A stretch of DNA of 64,000 nt from Alteromonadaceae bacterium XY-R5 (GTDB taxonomy: Bacteria; Pseudomonadota; Gammaproteobacteria; Enterobacterales; Alteromonadaceae). Within the stretch, counting starts at the first letter, position 1; every line of letters starts with the position of its first letter. Shown piece by piece: positions 18,234 to 26,912 of this stretch. A program made the translations under genes and the position numbers. The notes beneath the pieces were generated by a model. It was not told the DNA's origin, searched no databases, and saw nothing but the letters and a program-made list of their open reading frames with translations. The stretch lies in contig LXWE01000001.1 in the NCBI GenBank assembly GCA_001660395.1, positions 1,240,001-1,304,000 of the forward strand, written 5' to 3'.

Positions 18234-18449
18234 GGGGGACAAGCCCCCTCAGGCTGTTAACAAACTACTGCGCTCGAAATTTCGTTGTTAAAAGTCTTCT
18301 CAAAATCCTCATTTACTCTATGTAAACTCCGGTTTTTCAAAGACTTTGTCCTGGAACTTTATTCGCTCGCGACGTTTGCAAACACCCTGCAGAGTAATGA
18401 ATTTCTAAAATAGAGACGTTTCATCACTCTGAAGGGGGCCAAGCCCCCT
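18234..18449. repeat. Pair of near-identical GC hairpins 200 bp apart
   Basis: GGGGGACAAGCCCCCT at 18234-18249 and GGGGGCCAAGCCCCCT at 18434-18449 differ at one base and begin exactly 200 nt apart. Each forms a 5-bp G/C stem. The first is followed on the minus strand by six T, so it can terminate transcripts coming from the PL11 gene. The 184 bp between contain no reading frame of note, a small TTTAC/GTAAA hairpin near 18313-18327, and nothing recognised as RNA. Confidence 0.55.
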
Positions 18450-18470
18450 TTCATCAACACAGGTTTGACA

Positions 18471-21296
18471 TCAGTAGGTGATATCCGCTTCCGGGTCAGT
18501 GTTGTAAGTCGTGCCATCTGCCATGGTCAGTTTGAACATGTACCAGTAAGTAGTGCCTTCGCTCAGACTCAGGGTATCCACAAAGGTGCCTGAAGTGGGT
18601 GCGCTGGCATTTACCCGGGTGCGCCCCGACAACGCTGCCTTGGTATTGCGATAGATTTGCACGCCTTTCACCGCCTGGGGGAAATCCTGCAAATCCCAGC
18701 TGATCTGAATACCGCCATCAACTTTCACTGAGGTTAGATTGGTTTTCGGCGTAAGCAGATGCTCAGCGAAAATCGGCCCTTCGACTATGTCATCACCACC
18801 GTCACTGCGGGCAAATACCAGCCAGTACTGATACTGCTGTCCTGCAACACTGCCACTATCGGTCCAGCTATAGGCAGAAATCTCTGGCTGACTCACCAGC
18901 TCTGCATCATCCAGCGTAGGAGATGGCAGCAATTCAGTGATTTGCGCACGATAGATGCTGATGCTGGCCAGAGGAATATTCTGTGTAAACCAGTTTACTT
19001 CCACCGCATTGGCAGAGCTGACGGCGTAAGATTCAACCCGTGGGATCAGGCTCGACGTCAGCTTCGTTTTCGATGCCCCCAGCAACTCCCTTTGATGTTT
19101 AGGTGTCCCCTGCACTTCGGCCCAGTAGTAATAAGTCACGTCAGGGGATACATCGCTATCGATAAACTGTTGCTGATGATGATGCAAACGTCCGATCACT
19201 TCTGCACTTTCAGGATCATCCGAAGTACTGCGATAGATCAGGGCATTACCCCAGTGCGTCTGATGGGCGTAAAACCTGACCACCACCTGATCTGAGTATC
19301 CCTGCGCCACCAGTTTTAACCAGGGGCTGCCTTTTTCCACCGACACCTGAGGGTCTGCCACCTCTGTCATATCTGAGCCCAGATAAAAGCCTGGGTGCGG
19401 CGGCTGGTTATAGCCAACGTTTTGCCAGGCAATGGCCGCGCGATACTGAGGCTCTTGCATCAGGGTCGTAAAGCCATATTCGGTTGCAATGGGGCTGCTA
19501 TATAACATCAGCGCGCTGCTATCACTGTTGGCCAGCAGCAACTCTTCGCGCCAGTCACCCAGAATATCCGCCGATAGTGCCGGTGTTGCTTTGGTGCCAT
19601 TATTCGACACCGCCCCATCATCGCCAGCACTTAAAAGTGGCACTGACTGGCTGTTATCGTAATCCCATTTATAGATCGTGGTGCCATCGAGTAATTCGCG
19701 GGACAAATCCCCATCCCACCAGCTAACAAAGTTCATCTGATTCGGACGGCTATCGGTAATATAGGTGCCGTCTGCAGCCACCAGACCACCACGCGAGCCC
19801 CAGTTTTCATTACCTATATAACGCGGATCGATATCGGCACTGACACCGCGGCCGACATCTGCACCATTACTGGGTCGCTGCCACAGAATTTCACCTGTGG
19901 CGGCATCGTGTAATTCAACCCCATACTCGACCCCGTCTTTGGTGTAGCAGCTGGGGCATTCATGCACCATGAAAATTTCCATGCCCGGACGCTGCGGATC
20001 AATGTCGGTCATATGCTCGGCGTCACCATGACCAAGCTCAGTGCTATACAAAGCATGGCCATCATCATCTATGGTAGCTGCGCCATAAACTATTTCGTCT
20101 TTACCATCACCATCAACATCACCCACACTTAAACTATGTGCGCCCTGACCATAGACGATTTCATCGCCACCACCATTGTCCGTATCCAGCACCCAGCGCT
20201 CGGCAAAGGCACCATCTATCCAGTCAAAAGCCGCCACTACCGCACGGGTGTAATACCCTCTGGCCATCACCAGACTCGGGGTTTCGCCATTCAGATAGGC
20301 CACCCCCGCCAGGAAACGATCAACCCGGTTGCCATAGCTGTCACCCCAGGCACTGACACTGCCACGCTGTGGCACATAATCTATGCTATCCAGGGCTTCG
20401 CCAGATAAGCCATCGAACATGGTCAGGTACTCAGGTCCCTCCAGAATATAGCCAGCATCGCTGCGATACCGCGCATCGGCATCGCCAATGACAGTACCGC
20501 GCCCATCCACGGTGCCATCAGCGGTTTTCATCGCGATTTCGGCACGGCCGTCGCCATCAAAGTCATAAGCAATAAATTGGGTGTAGTGGGCGCCAGAGCG
20601 AATATTCGGGCCTAAATCAATACGCCAAAGCTGCTCACCTTTAAGGGTATAGGCATCCAGATAGGTGTTGCCGGTAACGCCCGCCTGAGAGTTATCTTTA
20701 GCATTACTTGGGTACCACTTGAGCAAAATTTCATACTGGCCGTCTCCATCCAGATCCGCCACACTGGCATCGTTGGCGCTGTAGCTATAAGTCTGTCCAT
20801 CGACCCAGTCCAACGCAGGCTTATTCAACGGAACATTCAGATACGCGCCGTCCCAGGGCGTTACCGTATTCGACAGCTCTGCACCTTTCTCGCCTTTCTG
20901 TTGCGTCTTTTCGCCTTTACGGGCTTTGCCCATAAAGGCTTTGACCTGATAGCGATCATTGGCCTGGCCCTGCATATCCAGAAAAAAACTGGCTTGTTCA
21001 TCGCCGGTATGCTGAATTGGGTGACCATTTCGATAAAGGGTAAACTCAACGGATTCAGGATCACTGGCAAGTTTGCGCCAGCTAACGGCATTACCCTGCT
21101 GCGTTGGGATCACCACCAGGCCGCGATCCAAATACTCAACCTGCTTAGCTGGCCCGGTGGCAATCTCTGACGCTTGCATATGTGCATATGCGTTCACGCT
21201 ATGCCAGCCAGTACCCAGCAATGCCAGACCTGTAGCAAGGCTCAGATAGGTATGTTTTCGTAAGGTGGTTCCCCGTACATCTCGTCTTTGACTCAT
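18471..21296 (-). CDS. PL11 rhamnogalacturonan lyase with C-terminal Fn3-like domains
   Basis: Cleaves the rhamnogalacturonan I backbone by beta-elimination. The ATG at 21296, with AAAGGA upstream, gives 941 aa with a signal peptide (ATGLALLGTGWHSVNAYA). The beta-propeller shows repeated calcium-binding DxDGDG turns (VADLDGDGQYEILLKWYPS, YDFDGDGRAEIAMKTADGT, VGDVDGDGKDEIVYGAAT) typical of PL11 enzymes such as YesW. Residues from about 640 to the end look like three fibronectin-III-like modules (YYYWAEVQG, YQYWLVFARS, TYWYMFKLT). It is divergent from a pectate lyase. Confidence 0.92.
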   Translation of the reverse strand: MSQRRDVRGTTLRKHTYLSLATGLALLGTGWHSVNAYAHMQASEIATGPAKQVEYLDRGLVVIPTQQGNAVSWRKLASDPESVEFTLYRNGHPIQHTGDEQASFFLDMQGQANDRYQVKAFMGKARKGEKTQQKGEKGAELSNTVTPWDGAYLNVPLNKPALDWVDGQTYSYSANDASVADLDGDGQYEILLKWYPSNAKDNSQAGVTGNTYLDAYTLKGEQLWRIDLGPNIRSGAHYTQFIAYDFDGDGRAEIAMKTADGTVDGRGTVIGDADARYRSDAGYILEGPEYLTMFDGLSGEALDSIDYVPQRGSVSAWGDSYGNRVDRFLAGVAYLNGETPSLVMARGYYTRAVVAAFDWIDGAFAERWVLDTDNGGGDEIVYGQGAHSLSVGDVDGDGKDEIVYGAATIDDDGHALYSTELGHGDAEHMTDIDPQRPGMEIFMVHECPSCYTKDGVEYGVELHDAATGEILWQRPSNGADVGRGVSADIDPRYIGNENWGSRGGLVAADGTYITDSRPNQMNFVSWWDGDLSRELLDGTTIYKWDYDNSQSVPLLSAGDDGAVSNNGTKATPALSADILGDWREELLLANSDSSALMLYSSPIATEYGFTTLMQEPQYRAAIAWQNVGYNQPPHPGFYLGSDMTEVADPQVSVEKGSPWLKLVAQGYSDQVVVRFYAHQTHWGNALIYRSTSDDPESAEVIGRLHHHQQQFIDSDVSPDVTYYYWAEVQGTPKHQRELLGASKTKLTSSLIPRVESYAVSSANAVEVNWFTQNIPLASISIYRAQITELLPSPTLDDAELVSQPEISAYSWTDSGSVAGQQYQYWLVFARSDGGDDIVEGPIFAEHLLTPKTNLTSVKVDGGIQISWDLQDFPQAVKGVQIYRNTKAALSGRTRVNASAPTSGTFVDTLSLSEGTTYWYMFKLTMADGTTYNTDPEADITY

Positions 21297-21845
21297 TTTG
21301 ACTATTCCTTTTAACGCTGAAGGCGGGTTGCCATTACGCCGGTACTCCCCCCTCCGACGACGGACACTCACCTTTGAACTTGCTGTAATGATGACCGAAT
21401 ATGACCTAACTAGATTAGTTTTGATTGTTAAGCAGTTGTAAACTAATTGCAGATCTCAATATGCGCAAGGCCCCACCTAAACAGTCGAAAATTTTATTGA
21501 TATGTGAACATTCAGAATTGATATCTGAGTAATAACCAGGATGACACAAGCTCTATTCTGTAAGGGATTGGCCGGGTAATCAGCGTAATTTGACACATAC
21601 AGATCATCGCCAGAGGGGAGGTATAAAACACAGTTATTCAAATGATAACTAATCTCAACAAAGTTAAGATTAACAACTAAAAAACATTAAGAATACATTA
21701 ATACAATACTACTTTTATTGCTGACGTGTTGTGTATGGCAAAAAATCAGCCCCACCTCGTCACACATCGCCGCAGCCAGGTGCTGCTGGCACGCCCTACA
21801 GATGATTCGCCTCACCAGCGAACCGTCAAAGCAAAAGGAAAAACA
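21297..21845. other. Long intergenic region between divergent pectinase genes
   Basis: A 549-bp A/T-rich stretch that should carry both promoters. A short inverted repeat AACTA-GAT-TAGTT is present at 21408-21420. No ribosome-bound small gene, tRNA or terminator was found. A plus-strand frame extends the PL3 gene upstream to 21726, but it lacks a signal peptide and a ribosome site. Confidence 0.4.
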
Positions 21846-23021
21846 ATGAAATATGTATTGCTGTTAACGCTGCTGCTTTTCAGTGCCAGTAGCCTGGCCG
21901 CCCTGTCCAGCGGGCGCTATGTGATAGTCTCAAAACTCAATGGTAACGCCCTCGACGTAGATAGTTTTGATACCAGTGACGGTGCCAATGTGATGACCTG
22001 GTTTACCCTGGGGTACAACAACCAACAGTTCGATGTCACCAACCTCGGCGATGGTACTTACTCTGTTCGCCCGGTCCATAGCGGTAAATCCCTGGACGTA
22101 TGGGAATGGAGCACCGCCGACGGTGCCGAATTACGTCAATGGACTTACACAGGCGCAGATAACCAAAAGTGGATAATAGATGACAGAGGCGATGGTTATT
22201 ACTCGATAATCTCTTACCTAAGTGGCAAGGCAATTGATGTCTGGGGCATGAGCATGTACGCCGGTGCTGATGCCCGACTCTACAGCTATTGGGGAGGTGC
22301 CGGTCAGTTATGGACGTTCCAAGAAGTAGGCAGCAGCAGCGATTGTTACGCCGGTGCAACCATCACGGATAAGTTTGTTGATTGCGGCGGCAAAACCATT
22401 GGTCTGAGCTGTGTGGGCGATGATGAATCTCAGGGAGCAGTATTAACCCTGGAAAACTCATCTATCCGCAATGTCTATCTTTCGTCTAGCGGCGGTGCCG
22501 ATGGCATCCACTGTGATAGCGGTAACTGTACCCTGGCCGATGTGACCTGGAATGACGTGTGTGAAGATGCTGCCACCAATAAATCGGAAGGCGGCACCAT
22601 GACCATTGTCGGCGGCACGGCTTATAACTCTACTAGCGGTTATGGCGGTACACCGGATAAAATCTTCCAGCATAATTCCAAGAACAGTACCACCATCATT
22701 TCCGGCGGTTTTACTGCCACGGGCACCCACGGTAAGCTCTATCGATCCTGCGGTAACTGCTCCAGTAATGGAGGTCCGCGCTATGCACTTATTTACGACG
22801 TAAATATCAACGCTAGCATTGGCTCAATTGCCGGGGTGAATTCCAACTTCGGTGATGTGGCCACCATTCGCAATTTACGCATACTCAACTACTCATCAGA
22901 TGATACACCGGTGTGCGTCGAGTATCAGGGCGTACAAAGTGGCAGCTCGTCTACCAAATATGGCGAAGCCTGGAACTCCAGCAGTTGTGATGTTTCTACC
23001 TCAGATGTTACTGACCTCTAA
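21846..23021 (+). CDS. CBM13 (ricin-B) - PL3 pectate lyase, secreted
   Basis: 392 aa from the ATG at 21846, which has AAGGA about 6 nt upstream and opens a signal peptide ending SSLAA. Residues about 20-160 form a ricin-B/CBM13-like lectin with three repeats, each with Leu/Ile-Asp-Val and QxW-type marks (NQKWIIDDRGDGYYSI, GQLWTF). Residues about 165-392 match the small right-handed beta-helix PL3 pectate lyases: ADGIHCDSG, WNDVCEDAATNK, IFQHNSK and KLYRSCGNC, rich in Cys. It would act on polygalacturonate, complementing the divergent PL11. Confidence 0.88.
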   Translation: MKYVLLLTLLLFSASSLAALSSGRYVIVSKLNGNALDVDSFDTSDGANVMTWFTLGYNNQQFDVTNLGDGTYSVRPVHSGKSLDVWEWSTADGAELRQWTYTGADNQKWIIDDRGDGYYSIISYLSGKAIDVWGMSMYAGADARLYSYWGGAGQLWTFQEVGSSSDCYAGATITDKFVDCGGKTIGLSCVGDDESQGAVLTLENSSIRNVYLSSSGGADGIHCDSGNCTLADVTWNDVCEDAATNKSEGGTMTIVGGTAYNSTSGYGGTPDKIFQHNSKNSTTIISGGFTATGTHGKLYRSCGNCSSNGGPRYALIYDVNINASIGSIAGVNSNFGDVATIRNLRILNYSSDDTPVCVEYQGVQSGSSSTKYGEAWNSSSCDVSTSDVTDL

Positions 23022-23027
23022 TGAACA

Positions 23028-23053
23028 GGGCGAGAGATCGCCCTTTGCTTTTT
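23028..23053 (+). terminator. Intrinsic terminator after the pectate lyase gene
   Basis: Stem GGGCGA / TCGCCC closed by a GAGA tetraloop, followed by TTTGCTTTTT, only 7 nt after the stop codon. Confidence 0.85.
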
Positions 23054-23233
23054 CGCGACCAATATCGTCTATCTCAGACCAAATTAATAACCATGAATAA
23101 CAGCAAATAATTGCCCGGTAGGCCACACTTTATACAATAGCCTCATTGCCCACCGGCCAATCTGTTTAGCTAAATGATAAGGAAAAACTAAACGCAGGGA
23201 GTCGGTTACATCAGAATTCACCGGAGCAGGACA

Positions 23234-24241
23234 ATGCAATCAAACAGCCAAAATATCGAAACACTTACCCCCGTGCCGACAGACATGCCCCAGTCAGCGT
23301 CGCCTTGTTCAGAGATGGCCAGTGCCCTGACCCGCGAATGCCAGGCTATGGTGCAGTATGCCTTGCTATCCGGCAACGGTGTCTCGCCACAACTGCTGGA
23401 AGAACTGCATAATATCCTGCACACCAAGCACATCAGTGGCAAACAAGTAAGTAAACTCGGCCAAATCCATCAGGATTTGAGTATTGCCATCGCCCCGGCT
23501 ACCCCGGGTGGTATTCTGGCAATTCAGCACAATTGTGAAAAGCGCAACTGGCTGCGCTTTCTTGGACCGGTGCCGTTAGTCCGTCACCTGACCATTACCA
23601 CCATGCTGTTGCTGCTAACCCTTATCTGTACCAGCCTGTCACCGCAGGTCAACTATCAAAGTATCAGTCAGGGTCTGCTGTCTTCATCCGGATTACAGCT
23701 GGTCCTGAATCTCATGTTTTTACTTAGTTGTTCCGGGCTCGGCGGAAGTTTCTCGCTATTGTACAAACTGAATCAGTTCATCATCGATGCCAATTACGAT
23801 CCCAAATTCGACTCCACCTACTGGGTGCGACTGCTATTAGGTATCGTCGCCGGCCTGTTTCTGGTTGAACTGCTGCCCAAAGAGATGTTTTTAAATGAAA
23901 CCAGCGGTGAGTTCTCTCACTTTGGTAAACCCGCCCTGGCTATGTTGGGCGGCTTTTCGGCCACTATGGTCTATCGGATTTTGCAGCGCCTGGTGGATGC
24001 GATGGAATCGATCATCAAAGGTGATCAGCAAAGTGTGCGTAAAGCCGAGAGCAAAATGCGTTATTTGCAGTTAGAGCAACAACGCCAGCAAATGAATATG
24101 CAGCACCTATCGACCTTTCAGGCAATTCTGGCACGGCTGGAAGAAGGCGATACCAAGGGTGCCATCGAAATGACCAACCAATCCATGAAGCAACTCCTGA
24201 CCACCTCTGCAGAAGCCAGCATTTCTGGTCGACAAAACTAA
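23234..24241 (+). CDS. Membrane protein of unknown function with coiled-coil tail
   Basis: 335 aa, no family recognised. The N-terminal about 110 residues are soluble. Four hydrophobic segments follow at about 118-136, 153-176, 199-214 and 231-249, then a Gln-rich amphipathic helix at about 255-300 (KMRYLQLEQQRQQMNMQ) that probably forms a coiled coil. AGGA precedes the ATG. It has its own space on both sides: a terminator upstream and a hairpin downstream. It could be a scaffold or sensor, but nothing in the sequence settles it. Confidence 0.75.
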   Translation: MQSNSQNIETLTPVPTDMPQSASPCSEMASALTRECQAMVQYALLSGNGVSPQLLEELHNILHTKHISGKQVSKLGQIHQDLSIAIAPATPGGILAIQHNCEKRNWLRFLGPVPLVRHLTITTMLLLLTLICTSLSPQVNYQSISQGLLSSSGLQLVLNLMFLLSCSGLGGSFSLLYKLNQFIIDANYDPKFDSTYWVRLLLGIVAGLFLVELLPKEMFLNETSGEFSHFGKPALAMLGGFSATMVYRILQRLVDAMESIIKGDQQSVRKAESKMRYLQLEQQRQQMNMQHLSTFQAILARLEEGDTKGAIEMTNQSMKQLLTTSAEASISGRQN

Positions 24242-24251
24242 TCTCAGTTTG

Positions 24252-24279
24252 GCCCCCAACGGATATTCAGGCTGGGGGC
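24252..24279 (+). terminator. Possible weak terminator between the membrane protein and galM
   Basis: Stem GCCCCCA / TGGGGGC with a 14-nt loop, followed by only TTT. It lies 10 nt after the membrane protein stop and about 47 nt before galM, so it may act as a partial terminator. Confidence 0.45.
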
Positions 24280-24325
24280 TTTGGGGTATAGTGAGGGTAT
24301 TATTTATCTCTCTGATTTAATTGAT

Positions 24326-25399
24326 ATGTCTTCAGTTGTTATCGAAAAAACGGCCTTTGGAACATTACCCAGTAATGAAGCTGTCTGGTGCTATACCCTG
24401 TCTCACCCTCAGGGCGGGAAGGTCAGCATACTGACCTTCGGCGCTGCCCTGCAAAGCTGGCAGGTTGACGAACAAACCGACATAGTCCTCGGCTACGATA
24501 ACCTGGCCGCTTATCAGCAAAATCCCCATTATCTGGGCGTGATCGTCGGACGCTACGCGAATCGCATCGCCAAAGGCCAGTTTAGTCTTAACGATATCCA
24601 CTATCAGGTACCGCAAAATCAGGGCGGTAACTGTCTGCACGGTGGCGAGCAAGGCTTCAGCCATCGAAACTGGCAGGCAGAGATAATTGAAAAAGACGGT
24701 CTGCCCTCGCTGGCGCTGAAACTGACCAGCGAAAATGGTGATCAGGGTTTCCCTGGTACCCTCAAAGCCGAAGTGCACTACAGTATGCCTGCAGCCAATC
24801 AGTTGCGGATTGAATATCGGGCCATGTCAGACAGAGACACCCTGTTCAATCCTACCTCTCATGGCTACTTTAATCTGGCGGGTCATCATTCTGGTAATGC
24901 CCTGGCGCAGCAGGTGCGCATCGCCGCCAGCAACGTGTTAAAGATTGACGAAACGGGGATCCCTTTAGGCCCCTTAAGCGAAGTTGCAAACAGCGTGTTT
25001 GATTTACGCAAGCCAGTCACACTGGGCGAGATATACTCCAGCATGCCAGAAGAACTGAGTGGCACCCGTGGCTATGACCATAACTGGTGTCTGGATGCTT
25101 ACGCACCAGAACAAGCTGCCTGTTACGCGGGTAGCCTGATGGCCCCTGCGCTGGGCACAGAATTGCAGGTATATACTGATATGCCCGGACTACAACTTTA
25201 TACGGCCAACTTCCTGGATAATGGGTTAAAAGGCAAAGACGGCGCCGACTACGGGGCCTACCATGGCGTATGTCTGGAATCCCAGTTGTATCCGGATAGT
25301 CCGAATCAGCCGGCCTACCCTAGCGCGTGTCTGGCTGAAGGAAATACATTCTACAGCCGTACCGAGTACCGTTTCATCACCACCAAGGCGGCTGAATAA
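24326..25399 (+). CDS. galM: Galactose mutarotase (aldose 1-epimerase)
   Basis: Interconverts alpha and beta anomers of galactose and feeds galactokinase. From the ATG at 24326 it is 357 aa, close to the E. coli length. The catalytic His pair is in NCLHGGEQGFSHRNW and NPTSHGYFNLAGH, and the catalytic Glu in GVCLESQLYPDSPNQP. A longer frame from TTG 24281 adds unconserved residues; neither start has a strong ribosome site. It lies apart from the galETK operon at 35-38.6 kb and on the other strand, with GFA-fold gene 14 nt downstream. Confidence 0.94.
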   Translation: MSSVVIEKTAFGTLPSNEAVWCYTLSHPQGGKVSILTFGAALQSWQVDEQTDIVLGYDNLAAYQQNPHYLGVIVGRYANRIAKGQFSLNDIHYQVPQNQGGNCLHGGEQGFSHRNWQAEIIEKDGLPSLALKLTSENGDQGFPGTLKAEVHYSMPAANQLRIEYRAMSDRDTLFNPTSHGYFNLAGHHSGNALAQQVRIAASNVLKIDETGIPLGPLSEVANSVFDLRKPVTLGEIYSSMPEELSGTRGYDHNWCLDAYAPEQAACYAGSLMAPALGTELQVYTDMPGLQLYTANFLDNGLKGKDGADYGAYHGVCLESQLYPDSPNQPAYPSACLAEGNTFYSRTEYRFITTKAAE

Positions 25400-25413
25400 C
25401 CAAGGATATCAGC

Positions 25414-25809
25414 ATGTTAAAAGGTAGTTGTTTATGCGGCGCCATCCACTATGAAATAGATGGCGACTTAGGCCAGACCATGATCTGCCACTGCCAGAAA
25501 TGCCGTAAAGCCAATGGCTCGGCCTTTGCGGTGAATGCCGCCATCAATACCCAGCAATTCCGCTTTATTCAAGGCCAGGAGCTGATGGGAGAATTTGAGT
25601 CGACACCCGGCGTTTTTCGGACCTTTTGTCGTCAGTGCGCATCCCCTCTCTACAGTCGCCGCACCGCTATGCCTGAACTGTTAAGACTGCGCATTGGCAC
25701 CTTAGATAGCGACGTCGATGTCAATCCCGAAGCACATATCTTTGTTGCGTCAAAAGCCAGCTGGGAGCATATCCATGACGATATTCCCCAGTTTGATGAA
25801 CGCCCGTAA
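25414..25809 (+). CDS. GFA/CENP-V-fold zinc protein
   Basis: 131 aa. The zinc-binding pattern of the glutathione-dependent formaldehyde-activating (GFA) fold is complete: GSCLCGAIHYE, ICHCQKCRK and FCRQCASPLYS. Despite the family name, most members have no proven formaldehyde activity. AAGGA precedes the ATG. It is 14 nt behind galM, so the two are probably co-transcribed, ending at the hairpin at 25815-25843. Confidence 0.88.
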   Translation: MLKGSCLCGAIHYEIDGDLGQTMICHCQKCRKANGSAFAVNAAINTQQFRFIQGQELMGEFESTPGVFRTFCRQCASPLYSRRTAMPELLRLRIGTLDSDVDVNPEAHIFVASKASWEHIHDDIPQFDERP

Positions 25810-25814
25810 TAGCA

Positions 25815-25843
25815 AGCCTGTTCCCTTAACAGGGGAACAGGCT
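25815..25843. terminator. Hairpin between convergent genes
   Basis: An 11-bp perfect stem AGCCTGTTCCC / GGGAACAGGCT with a 7-nt loop lies between the stop of the GFA gene and the stop of the minus-strand ankyrin-like gene. There is no T run on either side, so it may be a bidirectional block rather than a classical terminator. Confidence 0.6.
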
Positions 25844-25844
25844 G

Positions 25845-26441
25845 TTAATCGGCAAGGGCGTTTGATTTGATATTTTCGATTAATTTTTCCGTTCTGCGCT
25901 GATAAGCCTGAGTCACTTCAGTTTCTGTATATATTCCCTGATTCAGCAGCAACTGGATAGTATCTGGCCACTGCTTACCTTGCAGACGGAGCATTTCTAA
26001 GGATCGCCCGGCTCGACCTTCAATCAGTCTATCCAGCAGGTTAGATTGGGTAATAACAACCTCATAGTTCTTATCTGTGCGTGACGAAGTCCACTGGGTT
26101 TGCAGCTGATCTCCCTGCTCAAACAGGTAACGACTCAGATCTGTGTTGTCATCGAGAATGGCACTGGTGAGTAAATTTCGACCATATACATCGCCGATGT
26201 TTTGCGTATCCAGACCATACGCTTTTAATACCGAAATTGTCTCTACCGACTGACGTGACAGGCTGTGTCTGATGGCATAAAAATCAGGGGTTTCCACTAT
26301 CGCAATCAATTCCTCCAGTTGTTCCGGGCTGATATCCCTTCCCAATGAAAGCGCCGCAAACCAGGGGGTATAATGAGGTTTCGCCGGTATCAGAGATGTC
26401 GTTGGTTCGATATCACCACTCTTTAAACGTTCAAGTAACAC
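25845..26441 (-). CDS. Ankyrin-like helical protein, C-terminal part of a probable frameshifted gene
   Basis: 198 aa from a GTG at 26441 that has no ribosome site. The text is helical with ankyrin-like steps (YGRNLLTSAILDDNTDLSRYLFEQGD). The frame continues upstream of the GTG as SGRSFVEV until it meets a stop in the A-run at about 26467-26471. Adding one A there would join it to the upstream signal-anchored frame (26423-26776) as one protein of about 310 aa. I therefore read it as the second half of a disrupted gene, a sequencing slip or a frameshift signal. Function unknown. Confidence 0.6.
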   Translation of the reverse strand: MLLERLKSGDIEPTTSLIPAKPHYTPWFAALSLGRDISPEQLEELIAIVETPDFYAIRHSLSRQSVETISVLKAYGLDTQNIGDVYGRNLLTSAILDDNTDLSRYLFEQGDQLQTQWTSSRTDKNYEVVITQSNLLDRLIEGRAGRSLEMLRLQGKQWPDTIQLLLNQGIYTETEVTQAYQRRTEKLIENIKSNALAD

Positions 26442-26776
26442 CTCAACGAAAGAACGCCCTGATTTTTAGTAGACAGAGCATCGCGTTTGGCTTGTATTAT
26501 CAAGGCCCGCTGGAAGGCTTCTTCATACATGACATCGGCATCAGCCTGATTAAATATCAAATGTTCATCACCAATTTGAAGACAATTTTGCACTGGTGCT
26601 GGGCCTTTCTCCTGTTGCTGAGATGCAACGAAGGACGGCTCAATGACATCTTTATTTGGAAGCGACGGGCTGCTATCGGAAGCGGATGCAGTTAAATGGG
26701 TGTCAAACAGAGTGGGTTGCATTACCAACCCAGCGGTCAACCCGACAAGCATCCCTGTAATAAATGTATACTTCAT
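26423..26776 (-). CDS. Exported hypothetical, N-terminal part of a probable frameshifted gene
   Basis: 117 aa from the ATG at 26776. It opens with a hydrophobic segment (KYTFITGMLVGLTAGLVMQ), a signal peptide or single anchor, followed by a Ser/Pro-rich linker and a helical part (ADVMYEEAFQRALIIQAKRD). The last residues after the A-run (NQGVLSLRCYLNV) look out of frame, whereas the +1-base frame gives a sensible continuation into the 25845-26441 frame. The two frames overlap by 19 nt. No family recognised. Confidence 0.6.
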   Translation of the reverse strand: MKYTFITGMLVGLTAGLVMQPTLFDTHLTASASDSSPSLPNKDVIEPSFVASQQQEKGPAPVQNCLQIGDEHLIFNQADADVMYEEAFQRALIIQAKRDALSTKNQGVLSLRCYLNV

Positions 26777-26912
26777 TGTCCATGCGAGAGTTATATTTAC
26801 CTTTAACAGGACCTTATCATGTGCATAAAGATAAGAACAACTCTCATTTAGATATAATGTGTAAGCAATATAGAGAAATCTCAATGTAAGATTTCTCTAT
26901 ATTTTCAAAGAA

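Noticed and set aside
21297-21371. 25-residue N-terminal extension of the PL11 protein
   Set aside because: It is Arg-rich and unlike the family; the ATG at 21296 has a better ribosome site and precedes the signal peptide region.
21726-21845. Upstream extension of the pectate lyase frame
   Set aside because: The signal peptide and AAGGA site are at 21846; the extension has neither.
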